The notes under the pieces are model-generated. The model ran no database searches. It was not told the origin of the DNA and saw nothing but the letters and a program-made list of their open reading frames with translations. A stretch of 64,000 nt of DNA. It comes from Xenorhabdus bovienii. GTDB taxonomy: Bacteria; Pseudomonadota; Gammaproteobacteria; Enterobacterales; Enterobacteriaceae. Within the stretch, counting starts at the first letter, position 1; every line of letters starts with the position of its first letter. This document shows positions 21,951 to 30,889 of the stretch, one piece after another. The position numbers were made by a program, and so were the translations under genes. The stretch lies in NCBI RefSeq assembly GCF_024721015.1, contig NZ_JANAIF010000020.1, forward strand, positions 1 to 64,000, in the 5' to 3' direction.

Positions 21951-22928
21951 TTAACGCTCTTCGTGTTTTAAACCACCGCTCAAAACACACAGAACCCCCA
22001 TCAAATCAGCATGGCGAATACCTACTTTGGCCTGCGTATACACTTTAGGTTTTGCATGATAGGCAATCCCCAGCCCCGCTTTGCGGATCATTTTCAAATC
22101 GTTAGCCCCATCCCCAATTGCCACGGTTTGACTCAGTGGGATACCCAGTTCTTTTGCCAGCCGTACCAACGTGGTTGCCTTGTATTTTGCATCAACAATC
22201 GGCCCTTTGACCTTGCCCGTTAATTTGTCATCTTTGACCTCAAGCTGATTAGCAACCGCAGCAAACAGACGTAGCTGCTGACGAAGATTATCCGCAAAGA
22301 AGGTAAAACCTCCCGATGCAATCGCAACATGCCAATCCAGCGACTGTAACTTGCGGACAAGACTCGTCAGCCCTGGCATGAGGGGAAGGGTTTCCATCAC
22401 CTGCTGCAATATTGATGCATCTGCACCTGCCAGTTGAGCAACCCGTTCACGCAGGCTTTCTGAGAAGTCCAGCTCTCCCTGCATCGCGCGCTCCGTGATG
22501 GCAGCCACCTTATCGCCGACGCCCGCCAGACGGGCAATTTCATCAATGCACTCAATCTGAATGGCGGTCGAATCCATATCCATCACTAACAGACCTGGTG
22601 AACGCAGGCGTGGGATCTGCCCCAGAGGAACGACATCAAGGCTGCACTCATCTGCCAACCGTTTAATACGTGGGGAAGGGCTGCCGGCAATGCGGACAAC
22701 TTGATAATCATCAATACGCCATGATGAGACCACGACAATGGCAATTCCCAGACGGTGCTGAAAATCGCTAATACGCTGTTTATCCAAACCGCGGCCGTAC
22801 AGTAACCAGCCACTATCCCCTGCGCGATAGTCCAGCGGCATCACTTCGTCGCCACTGAGGGATAACGGTAATCCCGGCCATTTATGGATCTCATCGGGTA
22901 GGTAACGGTAGGCCAGATTATTAGACAT
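21951..22928 (-). CDS. serB: Phosphoserine phosphatase
   Basis: Last step of serine synthesis, removing phosphate from phosphoserine. The product has 325 residues. The HAD nucleophile motif is DMDSTAIQIECIDE, the SGGFTFF loop is near residue 217, and the Mg-binding motif is IGDGANDL. The ATG at 22928 has an AGGAG site 9 nt upstream; the ATG two codons further upstream is only 3 nt from it. It is divergent from smp and probably co-transcribed with radA. Confidence 0.95.
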   Translation of the reverse strand: MSNNLAYRYLPDEIHKWPGLPLSLSGDEVMPLDYRAGDSGWLLYGRGLDKQRISDFQHRLGIAIVVVSSWRIDDYQVVRIAGSPSPRIKRLADECSLDVVPLGQIPRLRSPGLLVMDMDSTAIQIECIDEIARLAGVGDKVAAITERAMQGELDFSESLRERVAQLAGADASILQQVMETLPLMPGLTSLVRKLQSLDWHVAIASGGFTFFADNLRQQLRLFAAVANQLEVKDDKLTGKVKGPIVDAKYKATTLVRLAKELGIPLSQTVAIGDGANDLKMIRKAGLGIAYHAKPKVYTQAKVGIRHADLMGVLCVLSGGLKHEER

Positions 22929-23044
22929 GAACATCGACTCCTGTAATTCCGTGTCATTTTGGCAGGCAAAAAATGCTTTTCAAACTATCCTATCAATACA
23001 GCATCTGGCAACATGATGTGTTCCAAAGCATGGATGGAATAACG

Positions 23045-23707
23045 ATGATCAAAGCAAAACTAAAATTTCGGCTGCACAAGACGGCGATTATTTTAATATG
23101 TATAGCACTGCTGGTATTACTGCTGCAGGGTGTCTCCTATTTCAGTCGTTCTCAGCAACAGGCTCAGGTAAATCAGTTTGAAGATCTGGCGAAGACTCTG
23201 GCAAAGCAGGTAGCATACAGCTTGTCTGATTATATGGAGAATGGCAGCAAAGATCTTAATAATAAGAAGATTGTAGCCAGTCTGAACTATCTGACCAGCA
23301 AAAGTCGCATTTTGGATGCCAGTGTTTATCTGGAAAATGGCACCCAGATCGCGCGGAGCGGTGAGCCAATTTCTGTTCGTGACCGGTTATCGTTAGATGG
23401 CAAAAAATCAGGCAGCTATTTCAATCAGCAGCTCGTTGTCCCCATACCCGGCAAAAATGAACCAAAAGGTTTTCTCCGCCTGACACTGGATAGTCACAGG
23501 CTAGAAACAGAAGCCAAGCAGGTGGATAATACGACGAATTTACTCAGGATCATGATCCTGCTGGCATTGGCGATTGGGTTTGTTCTGGCACATAACTTAC
23601 TACAACTCACTCCCAGTCGCTGGCAGCAATCACCTTATCTCTTGACCGCCAATACCAAATCCTCTGATGAGGATCGAGAAAATAAAAGCGACACCTCTCG
23701 ACGCTAA
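23045..23707 (+). CDS. smp: Smp/YtjB family membrane protein
   Basis: Conserved inner-membrane protein of unknown function found next to serB in enterobacteria. The product has 220 residues. A transmembrane segment near 14-34 (IILICIALLVLLLQG) and a second near 170-190 flank a periplasmic region with the blocks SRILDASVYLENG and LDGKKSGSYFNQQ. It ends with a charged tail. The start at 23045 (MIKAKLKFRLHK) aligns with E. coli; a 24-codon extension was rejected. Confidence 0.9.
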   Translation: MIKAKLKFRLHKTAIILICIALLVLLLQGVSYFSRSQQQAQVNQFEDLAKTLAKQVAYSLSDYMENGSKDLNNKKIVASLNYLTSKSRILDASVYLENGTQIARSGEPISVRDRLSLDGKKSGSYFNQQLVVPIPGKNEPKGFLRLTLDSHRLETEAKQVDNTTNLLRIMILLALAIGFVLAHNLLQLTPSRWQQSPYLLTANTKSSDEDRENKSDTSRR

Positions 23708-23730
23708 CCTTCTTCCCCAATTCATCATTT

Positions 23731-23764
23731 CATCTGAATTCAGCATAACCACTGAATTCAGATG
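23731..23764 (+). terminator. Terminator hairpin after smp
   Basis: A perfect 13-bp stem CATCTGAATTCAG / CTGAATTCAGATG around an 8-nt loop, followed by a pyrimidine-rich stretch, 24 bp past the smp stop. Confidence 0.75.
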
Positions 23765-23927
23765 GTCTTCTTTCCTGTTTTTTCTGCATAACCCCCTATT
23801 TTCACAGATAAATGACTATGTATTTTTATCATCACATCATTTATTACTAAACCCTGATGTTGCAGTCTGTGAATAATCAGCAAGAATCATATTAGGCATC
23901 TTTGATAATCGTAAGGAGTCAAATACT

Positions 23928-24475
23928 GTGTCAAACATCATGCAAAAAAGTAATTACTTAACCCACTCGGAGATTGAAATACTACTCAAAGAGTTGGGAA
24001 AACACCCTTATGCTGAACGAAATATATGCATGATATTTATGGGCTTTATTCATGGTTCCGGGTTTCTGAATTGCTTGGACTAAAGCTTTCTGATGCGGGG
24101 GTTCAACTGATACGCCAGTGGCTTGCCCAACGTCAGAAGTACAAAAACAGTGAGCAGAATGACTGGTTATTCTTGTCGCGCACAGGGGTACGGATGTCCC
24201 GCCAGCAGTTTTATAAAATCATCCGACAAACGAGTTTACAGGCCAATTTAGCGGTTTGCGCGAATCCGCACATGCTACGACATTCCTGCGGCTACGCGCT
24301 GGCGGACAATGGCGTGGATACCCGCTTGATTCAGGACTATTTAGGGCATCGGAATATTCGCCATACTGTACGTTATACTGCGAGTAATGCGGGTCGTTTC
24401 GGGACTATCTGGCAGGAAAGAGGAAAACGAAAATTGTCTACAATTAGTACCAAACTGTTAACTGAAGATGATTAG
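23928..24475 (+). pseudogene. FimB/FimE/MrpI-type tyrosine recombinase, frameshifted and internally deleted
   Basis: A GTG at 23928 with an AAGGAG site starts a frame with YLTHSEIEILLKE and IFMGFIHGS that ends at a stop at 24081-24083. Homology continues in another frame from about 24053 (FRVSELLGLKLSD), so about one base has been lost near 24053-24060. After KLSD the sequence jumps to LIRQWLAQRQ, lacking about 26 residues that in FimB contain the beta-hairpin catalytic Lys. The C-terminal catalytic residues remain: HMLRHSCG, YLGHRNIRHT and the nucleophile in VRYTASNAG. Function is very unlikely. Its last codons lie in the left copy of the 23-bp inverted repeat, the arrangement expected of a recombinase beside its own switch. 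Confidence 0.85.
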
Positions 24476-24750
24476 TCCTAATTTTTCTATTTTTTAAGTT
24501 AATTATTCCAACATAATTAATGGTTTTAATTTATATTACTTTCGATATAAAACAATTTAAATGAGTATTCACCGAAGTAGAAAAACAGGAAAATTTTGAT
24601 GATGGAGTAAGGGGGATATGACACATAAAAAGAAGAGATTACTTTCTATAGTGTAATCAAACTATTACTTTGATTCTTTCGGATGAAATGAAAATAAACG
24701 GATTGTAAAAAGTAGGATAATTGACGGGTTAACAGTTTGGTACTAATTGT
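24440..24750. repeat. Fim-switch-like element: 23-bp perfect inverted repeats around 265 bp
   Basis: The left repeat at 24440-24462 (starts ACAATTAGTACCAAACTG) is matched by its exact reverse complement at 24728-24750 (ends CAGTTTGGTACTAATTGT). They flank a 265-bp AT-rich segment, giving a 311-bp unit, close to the 314 bp of E. coli fimS. The left repeat overlaps the 3' end of the broken recombinase gene. Within the segment are small stems GATTAC/GTAATC (24637-24658) and AATCAAA/TTTGATT (24655-24675). No convincing promoter was found. The element lies beyond the 3' end of the fimbrial operon, not before its first gene. Confidence 0.85.
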
Positions 24751-24805
24751 TAACCAAATACCGTATTTAGGTCACGTATTATCTGATGGATATTCCTGGC
24801 AAAAA

Positions 24806-24830
24806 AGCCATTCCGAACAGGAATGGCTTT
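24806..24830 (-). terminator. Terminator of the fimbrial operon
   Basis: AGCCATTCC (24806-24814) pairs with GGAATGGCT (24820-24828) around GAACA; on the minus strand a run of six T follows. It is about 37 bp past the mrxJ stop and isolates the operon from the switch relic. Confidence 0.88.
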
Positions 24831-24866
24831 GACTTCTCGGTTTATTCACTCTTTTTCTATCTGATA

Positions 24867-25145
24867 TCAATATAAGTCCAAGATTGTCTCTGCCACAAAG
24901 GCATATTGATTCTTAACATGGACTTGCGTTTTATTGAAGCAATCTTCCAAAAACCAATCAGCAGGCGTTTTCAAAGCAATGGAAACATCAACCAAATGTT
25001 CCAGACTGATTTTATTGGTTCCCCGTTCATAACGTGACAATTGCTGCTGACTAACGCTGATTCTGTCCGCCAGCTCTGCTACTGTCATCCCAGCTTCTTT
25101 CCTTTTCATTTGGATTCGTTTTCCTACCAGCATACTGACTCGCAT
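24867..25145 (-). CDS. mrxJ: MrpJ-type helix-turn-helix regulator of fimbrial operon
   Basis: A 92-residue protein with an XRE-type helix-turn-helix (MTVAELADRISVSQQQLSRYERG, near 19-42), the last gene of the fimbrial operon 17 bp behind mrxH. In Proteus, the equivalent MrpJ represses flagellar genes when fimbriae are made. A similar role in switching between adhesion and motility is inferred from position and fold. Confidence 0.85.
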   Translation of the reverse strand: MRVSMLVGKRIQMKRKEAGMTVAELADRISVSQQQLSRYERGTNKISLEHLVDVSIALKTPADWFLEDCFNKTQVHVKNQYAFVAETILDLY

Positions 25146-25162
25146 AATATCTTTACTCTCAA

Positions 25163-25999
25163 TTAATTATAACTTAATAAAACTACTGCGATTCCTTCAT
25201 ATTTACCGGCTTTTGGTGGTGTGCTCGTACGCAATATGGATGTCAGTGTGAAGTTTTCCGGTTGATTTCTTCCTTTCGCTTTCAAATTCATCCCTTCCAT
25301 TGCTTCCCGCCCATTAATCTGCAGTGTGGTATACATCTGTCTGTTCGAATCCAAGTAAATTTTTGCTTCTCTATTCGTTGAGAAACCTTCTAATCGGAAG
25401 CTTCCCTCAAGAGCACATTTCACCTGCCCCGTGATCGAACGCGTCGCATTATTGACATCTGATGCTTTTAATGCGCCATAAGCAATTTCAGAAGGCACAG
25501 AAATAGAGCAATTCTGATTTGGGGGGGGTAACTTACCACAAGTGGAATTAGGAAATTTTTCCGCTGAACCATAACCTGGAGATGTTCCATAGGAGTAAAA
25601 CAACCCTACACAATCAGCTTCCTTACTCATGATGGTAAATCTTGTTCTAAAAGGAATACCCAGTTTCCTTTTATAAGCCCGCATTACATCTGCAGTTGTA
25701 AGGTATCGATTTGCATCATCCAAACACGCACCTGCTCCAATGCAGGAACCATACATACCTGGTTTATTGCCATTATTATAAAAAACATCAGGCCCGACAT
25801 AGCATTGACTGCTGCCATAACAAGGGTTTGGTATTCCTTCTTCCTCTGTCCAGGCAATAATTTCCATGGTCGTGACAGCCTGATTACCTAATGGTTGAGT
25901 ATCAACCGCCATAACATAAGCGCCCCCATAGGCATATGAGGCACTTAAGAAAAACAACAATGCTACGAACTTCATCAGTGATTTCTTAATATGGCGCAT
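25163..25999 (-). CDS. mrxH: Fimbrial tip adhesin, MrpH-like
   Basis: A 278-residue exported two-domain adhesin. A signal peptide covers about 1-25 (ending SASYAYG). The N-terminal receptor domain has several cysteines (NPC, SQC, GSC, GAC, ADC, STC) and a pilin domain follows (QNCSISVPSE ... VKC), ending VLLSYN. There are eight cysteines in the mature part. MrpH of Proteus binds zinc through conserved histidines; the mature protein here contains no histidine. An AGGGGAA ribosome site precedes the ATG. Confidence 0.85.
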   Translation of the reverse strand: MRHIKKSLMKFVALLFFLSASYAYGGAYVMAVDTQPLGNQAVTTMEIIAWTEEEGIPNPCYGSSQCYVGPDVFYNNGNKPGMYGSCIGAGACLDDANRYLTTADVMRAYKRKLGIPFRTRFTIMSKEADCVGLFYSYGTSPGYGSAEKFPNSTCGKLPPPNQNCSISVPSEIAYGALKASDVNNATRSITGQVKCALEGSFRLEGFSTNREAKIYLDSNRQMYTTLQINGREAMEGMNLKAKGRNQPENFTLTSILRTSTPPKAGKYEGIAVVLLSYN

Positions 26000-26065
26000 A
26001 ATTTATTCCCCTAAATAGCATCAAACTCTGGCTAAAAATTGTGAGCGAAAAATAAGTCAGCATAA

Positions 26066-26629
26066 TTACTCATAACTGACTTCAAAGGTCGCAATTGCAT
26101 TGAATGCACCAGCACCAATCCTATTTTGCTGGATAGCGCGGGGTTCAGCTTGTACATACGCTCGAAACGGGATCACATTACTGCTACTGGTACGAGAGAG
26201 CGGAAATTTACTGACTTTGTTAAAAGGAAGTGGCTTGCCATCGATGCTCTCCATACCAATAGCGGCACCGGAAGCACGGCTGTCAGCACCGAATGCCAGC
26301 AATCCGGGCAGTGCTCGACTCTCTGGCCCCATAAACCTGATCTTGAGGCTTTGCGCGACACGGGGATCACACTCCTCCAGATGCAGTTCGAAATGCTGGC
26401 CTGAAGTGCGATGGTTCTGATAAAGGTCACGGTTAAGAATACGGCCCAAATACACCTCCATCGCTTTATCTTCTGTCTTAATCACACAGGGAGCAGCGAG
26501 TACAGTCAGCGTAATTTTGACATTCTGGCGCAGACTATCTTGTGCATAGGCACTTTTCTGACCACCAATGCCGAAAATAAACAGGGCTGGCAGTACATAT
26601 TTGGATAGCTTCATATTTAACGGACTCAT
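26066..26629 (-). CDS. mrxG: Minor fimbrial subunit MrxG
   Basis: A 187-residue exported pilin. The signal peptide runs from the basic start to about residue 30 (ending KSAYAQ). A pilin disulfide is likely between the cysteines in APCVIK and EECDPR, and the C-terminus has the beta-zipper motif ending FEVSYE with penultimate-type aromatic residue. It lies between chaperone and adhesin genes, so an adaptor role near the tip is inferred. An internal ATG five codons in (26614) is an alternative start. Confidence 0.82.
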   Translation of the reverse strand: MSPLNMKLSKYVLPALFIFGIGGQKSAYAQDSLRQNVKITLTVLAAPCVIKTEDKAMEVYLGRILNRDLYQNHRTSGQHFELHLEECDPRVAQSLKIRFMGPESRALPGLLAFGADSRASGAAIGMESIDGKPLPFNKVSKFPLSRTSSSNVIPFRAYVQAEPRAIQQNRIGAGAFNAIATFEVSYE

Positions 26630-26738
26630 TACTCTTTACCCCAACATTTACCCAAAGAAAGCCATCACGATCCGGTTAATGAGACTTTAAATTTCCCATC
26701 AGCATGACGACTGATGGGACGTTATCCACAAGGTTCAA

Positions 26739-27497
26739 TCAGTTTTCTTCAACTGTGGTTTTCGCAACCGTGCAGATATCGCCATTACAGCTGAATGTTA
26801 GCTGTGGACGCCCGCCATAATCATTGACATAGGTCAGTACTGGCGCATTGCCCAGCGCACTGAGGTCTCCCCCGAGTTTTTCACTACTTCTGGGTGCTAG
26901 CATCAAAGGTTGAAAACCATCGATATTCTTACCATTAACCTTATTAGAGGCTTCCGAAATGGTGATGTAATAAGATGTCGGGTTACTCACCAGATATTGA
27001 TTTGCCTGACGGGTCAAAGTGAGTTTTTCCTGCCATGGGTTATCAAGGTCGATACGGCGAGCAATGACGGCTTCCGGGCGATAGAACAACTTAACCCGGG
27101 TTTGTAACGCAATTTGCAGCACATTAGGTTTATTGCTGCGTGGCGGAATTTCACGCAAATTGAAATAGAACAGGCTTTCTCTGTCTTGAGGCAATTCGGC
27201 TATTGTCGGTAATGTCTGAATTTTGACCTGACTCTTCGCTCCTGCTTCAACACGCTGTACAGGAGGAACTACCACGAGCGGGCCATTAATCTTATTTCCC
27301 TTGTCATCTTCAATCCACGCCTGTGCCAGATAAGGCAAATCGACATGCTGGTTTTCAATATTCAAGCTAACGGACTTGACATCCCCATTGAAAATTACCC
27401 GGGTACGATCCAATGCCATCGCAGCCATTGCCTGATAAGCTGACATCAGGCTTGTCACCGTTATAGCGGTTACCATTAGAATTTTTTTCATTTTCAT
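26739..27497 (-). CDS. mrxD: Periplasmic fimbrial chaperone
   Basis: A 252-residue PapD-type chaperone that completes pilin folds by donor-strand complementation. The signal peptide is about 1-25 (ending AYQAMAA). The first immunoglobulin domain has ALDRTRVIFNGDVKS, VVVPPVQRVEAGAKSQVKI and the family signature SLFYFNLREIPP; the second contains the cysteine pair near the C-terminus (FSCNGDICTV). It follows the usher gene after 125 bp. Confidence 0.93.
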   Translation of the reverse strand: MKMKKILMVTAITVTSLMSAYQAMAAMALDRTRVIFNGDVKSVSLNIENQHVDLPYLAQAWIEDDKGNKINGPLVVVPPVQRVEAGAKSQVKIQTLPTIAELPQDRESLFYFNLREIPPRSNKPNVLQIALQTRVKLFYRPEAVIARRIDLDNPWQEKLTLTRQANQYLVSNPTSYYITISEASNKVNGKNIDGFQPLMLAPRSSEKLGGDLSALGNAPVLTYVNDYGGRPQLTFSCNGDICTVAKTTVEEN

Positions 27498-27622
27498 TAT
27501 TACTTGCCCATTCTCAAAGAGATTCGTTTTTAGATTGCTCTGCTAACAACAATACTTTCCATGTTAAATCAGCAACATAATACGCCACTTCAATTCAACT
27601 TTCTGGCTTGCCTTATTGCAAT

Positions 27623-30283
27623 TTACTGATGTTCACCTTTTAAAAACTGACAAGGTAGTAAAAATGAAGTCAAAGATGCTTCGGATATTTCTTGCGGTAC
27701 AGTTATTTCACACTGAGCCCCGCCATTCCAATGTACCTGCAATTTCTCACCTACATTCATTCCACTCAGATAGGCATACCCATCATCACTGACAATCCCA
27801 ATTTCCCGTTGAGCGGTGTTCATGACAGAAGCACCGAAAGGTGGGAATGAACCATCAGGCAAACGGATAACGGTCATCGCTTTAAATCCTGACATCACCT
27901 GGAACTTCCGATAACCAATCGCGCCTTCCGTCAGGGTTGCCTGTTGCACAGAACGCAGGGCTTCTACGTTATCCGGCAAATTGTCTAAATCGATGTTTGC
28001 AGAATTGCGGTAATAGTGATTAACATCCACTAGCACTGCCTTACCAAAGTGATTTGTATGAACAACAGAGCCAAATCCCCTGATGGGCACACCACTAACC
28101 CCTTCCGTATCCACCATCAGGCGAGTGGCACCAGGAAGATTGATACGATGCAATGCTGCGCCATTTGCTGTCACGGTCACTCCACCTTGAAGACCAAGTG
28201 CTGCGGAGGTATACCCGCCATCCTGATAACTGGCACTGGCAGACAGCAACGTTTTATCACCATAATGGGTGTAATAACCATCTGCGGCAGCCTTACCACC
28301 GATGCTGCTACCCGCAGAGATACGATAGTTATTTCGTTCATCAATGCGGTTGAAATAACCAGCCATATGCGAATTACCCTGACGATTGGCCAAACCGTTA
28401 TAGCTAAGTGTTCCGCTCTCTCCCCACGGAATAGACAGATTCAGATACACGCCATCATCTTTTTTATTGTCAAAATTGTTGCGATAGGCGGATAAGTTCA
28501 CATTGATATTTTTATAACGCCCAATATCCAAATATTTGGACAGCGAGATGTTATAACGATCATTTGTTGGCCTGTTCCAGTAGGTCTGATGGCTATAGTT
28601 AAAATGGGTATTAAGACCAAGATCCTTAAATTGTTTACTGAAAATCAGGGTATAAAGTTCTTTTCCACTATCAGAGTTAACATCGCGGTAACGGCGGTCG
28701 ATATATTGCGACATGCTCATAAAATCACGCTCGGAGAAACGATACCCCGCAAAGGTCACCTGACTATTATATTGTTCGAAACGTTTCGAATAACTGAGAC
28801 GATATGAACCACCCGTAAAGGTTTTATTCTCTTTCGGTAGTTTTGCCCTTGATTCCGTTATGTCAAAAGACAGCGCACCAAACATCATCAAGTCACGACC
28901 TATCCCCAGAGATAAGGCGTTGTAATCCCCTGCTCCCAGCAATCCGCCATACAATGACCAGCCGTTATTAATCCCCCAGGAGAATTCGCCCAACCCAAAC
29001 GCGGGCCCTTCTCGACGATGTTTGTCATTGGTCGATTGCCCACCGACCAATTTATACTGCACGCGTCCGGGGCGAGTCAGATAAGGAACTGTAGCCGTAT
29101 TAACCTGAAATTCCTGTATGCCACCATCCTGTTCTTCTACTCTAACATCCAGATTTCCCGTTACTGCATCACTGAGATCCTGAATGCGGAACGGGCCGGG
29201 AGCGACCTGAGTTTCATACAGCACTCGCCCCTGCTGGCGCACAGTAACCTTGGCATTGGTTCTCGCTACGCCAGAAACTTCGGGGGCGTATCCACGCAAG
29301 TTTGGCGGCAGCATATTGTCATCCGTCACCAAACTAACCCCTGTATAACGGAAACTATCGAAAATATTGGAATTCAGATAATCTTCCCCAAAAGTCAATT
29401 GAGCCTGAAGGCGAGGTATGGCGCGATACAGGTAGTAACGGCTCCAATCCCAGTCACGCTCTCTTTCTCCAGAAGCTCCCTGCTTAGTATCCTTTTTTTT
29501 TGTCCGGTTATAATTAGCCTGCCAATCAGCCCGAAAACGCCATGCGCCCGCATTCATACCTGCTGTTCCGTTGGCACTCACCTGCTGGTTGCTACTGCCA
29601 TGGGTGGGTTTAGATGTCTGCGCATTGACGTTATAGTCAAACAATACTCCAGGTACACCGTTATCCCAGCGGGAAGGCGGATCCCAATCCGGTAAGTCAT
29701 ATTCCAGATAGATCTGCGGAACAATTAAATACAGAGTATAAGTTGCCAGATCCCCTCTGGCTGACATGCCTGGCAAACTGCCGAGATCAAGACACTTTCC
29801 ATCATTCTGCCAACCTAATTTTTCTGCCCACTCCTGTTTCAGTGCTATTTGCTTCACCAATTCAGGGGATATGCAGGCTTCGCTACTTTTGGGGTCATCG
29901 GGTTGTGGGGTAAAATCAATCGAATACATGTCCGGAAATTCATTTTTATTCATCCGGACACCCATAATATAGTTACCAGGCATGATATAGCCTGCGCGGG
30001 AGAATTTATCCAAATCGATATTGGCACGTTCACCGACATCCAGCGCGTCGATATTGAATTCAATTGATGGATTAGAATATGCTGTTTGCATACCCGCCAG
30101 TGCAAACAATACCAATGCCGAAAGAGGTTTAATTCTATTTTTTAAGCGGACTGTTTTTATTCTATTAACGACTTTCGCTTTATTATCTATTGTTTTTTTA
30201 TTAGCGATGTTCTCTTTATTAATGTTGTTTTTTATATTAATAGCTGAAAAATGATGATTCATGGAATTTGAAAACAAAGCCAT
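27623..30283 (-). CDS. mrxC: Outer-membrane fimbrial usher
   Basis: An 886-residue PapC/FimD-family usher: the N-terminal chaperone-binding domain after SIEFNIDALDVGER, a 24-stranded barrel with the plug, and C-terminal domains with two cysteines (QCEIT, PCQFL). The hydrophobic signal core (about 53-70, ending QTAYS) is preceded by about 50 polar Lys/Asn-rich residues. An AGAGGG site precedes the ATG at 30283, and no start codon lies between residue 8 and the signal core, so this long N-region appears real. About 600 bp separate it from mrxA. Confidence 0.93.
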   Translation of the reverse strand: MALFSNSMNHHFSAINIKNNINKENIANKKTIDNKAKVVNRIKTVRLKNRIKPLSALVLFALAGMQTAYSNPSIEFNIDALDVGERANIDLDKFSRAGYIMPGNYIMGVRMNKNEFPDMYSIDFTPQPDDPKSSEACISPELVKQIALKQEWAEKLGWQNDGKCLDLGSLPGMSARGDLATYTLYLIVPQIYLEYDLPDWDPPSRWDNGVPGVLFDYNVNAQTSKPTHGSSNQQVSANGTAGMNAGAWRFRADWQANYNRTKKKDTKQGASGERERDWDWSRYYLYRAIPRLQAQLTFGEDYLNSNIFDSFRYTGVSLVTDDNMLPPNLRGYAPEVSGVARTNAKVTVRQQGRVLYETQVAPGPFRIQDLSDAVTGNLDVRVEEQDGGIQEFQVNTATVPYLTRPGRVQYKLVGGQSTNDKHRREGPAFGLGEFSWGINNGWSLYGGLLGAGDYNALSLGIGRDLMMFGALSFDITESRAKLPKENKTFTGGSYRLSYSKRFEQYNSQVTFAGYRFSERDFMSMSQYIDRRYRDVNSDSGKELYTLIFSKQFKDLGLNTHFNYSHQTYWNRPTNDRYNISLSKYLDIGRYKNINVNLSAYRNNFDNKKDDGVYLNLSIPWGESGTLSYNGLANRQGNSHMAGYFNRIDERNNYRISAGSSIGGKAAADGYYTHYGDKTLLSASASYQDGGYTSAALGLQGGVTVTANGAALHRINLPGATRLMVDTEGVSGVPIRGFGSVVHTNHFGKAVLVDVNHYYRNSANIDLDNLPDNVEALRSVQQATLTEGAIGYRKFQVMSGFKAMTVIRLPDGSFPPFGASVMNTAQREIGIVSDDGYAYLSGMNVGEKLQVHWNGGAQCEITVPQEISEASLTSFLLPCQFLKGEHQ

Positions 30284-30889
30284 AGCACCCTCTGAACGAT
30301 GAATCGTTAATAATCCAAATTGAATTTAGCCGCTGCCTGATGCTGCCAAACGAGTGAGAATATAGGGCTTCTCACCTGATACATGGCATTATTAAATTTC
30401 ATCGATCTAAATTGAAGATCTCGACCGATACTGGTGTCACAGAGGTAGCCATATGTCCTGCTTATCCGTAATATCTCACGCTTTCTCTTCTTTGTGCTTT
30501 ACTGATTTTACCGTACAGCGGGAAGTAGAGGAAAAATGTCACTACAGGTATGCCATTAAAATTACATTAAAATGGCTAAAAGCCTGATTTTCCGAGTACA
30601 GCCAATTAGAGAGAATGCCGTTGGTTAAATAAATAAAAAAGGGTATTTCAATTTACGTCTATCATAGATAATTCCGTTAATGGCACACATTGATGACTTA
30701 ATTTTCAATAATATTAACTTAAATCAACAAAACAGATCCTGCTACATCATATTGTAGTAATGTTCTGCTAACGTGTTATATCCGAGAAATACCCTGAATA
30801 AGCTATCAATTATCAGGAAACCTATAATAACAATAGGCAGTTAGTTTCCTGATATTCAATGACTAAAAATTACCCGTTAACTCATAATA
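30284..30889. other. Long mrxA-mrxC intercistronic region
   Basis: About 600 bp without a supported gene, long for a fimbrial operon. It begins (minus strand sense) with a strong hairpin just after mrxA, listed separately. No trace of an mrpB-like pilin gene was recognised. Confidence 0.5.
30812..30853 (-). terminator. Intercistronic hairpin after mrxA
   Basis: ATCAGGAAAC (30812-30821) pairs with GTTTCCTGAT (30844-30853), and an inner CCTAT/ATAGG stem (30821-30837) lies in the loop. It starts 36 bp past the mrxA stop. There is no clear T-run, so partial termination or 3'-end protection of a short mrxA message are both possible. Either would yield more pilin than usher. Confidence 0.6.

Noticed and set aside
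23712..23927. A small gene between smp and the recombinase relic
   Set aside because: The only open frame overlaps the smp terminator hairpin and has no ribosome site or homology.
24463..24727. A promoter inside the switch relic
   Set aside because: TATAGT near 24647 has no acceptable -35 at proper spacing in either direction, so no promoter is claimed.
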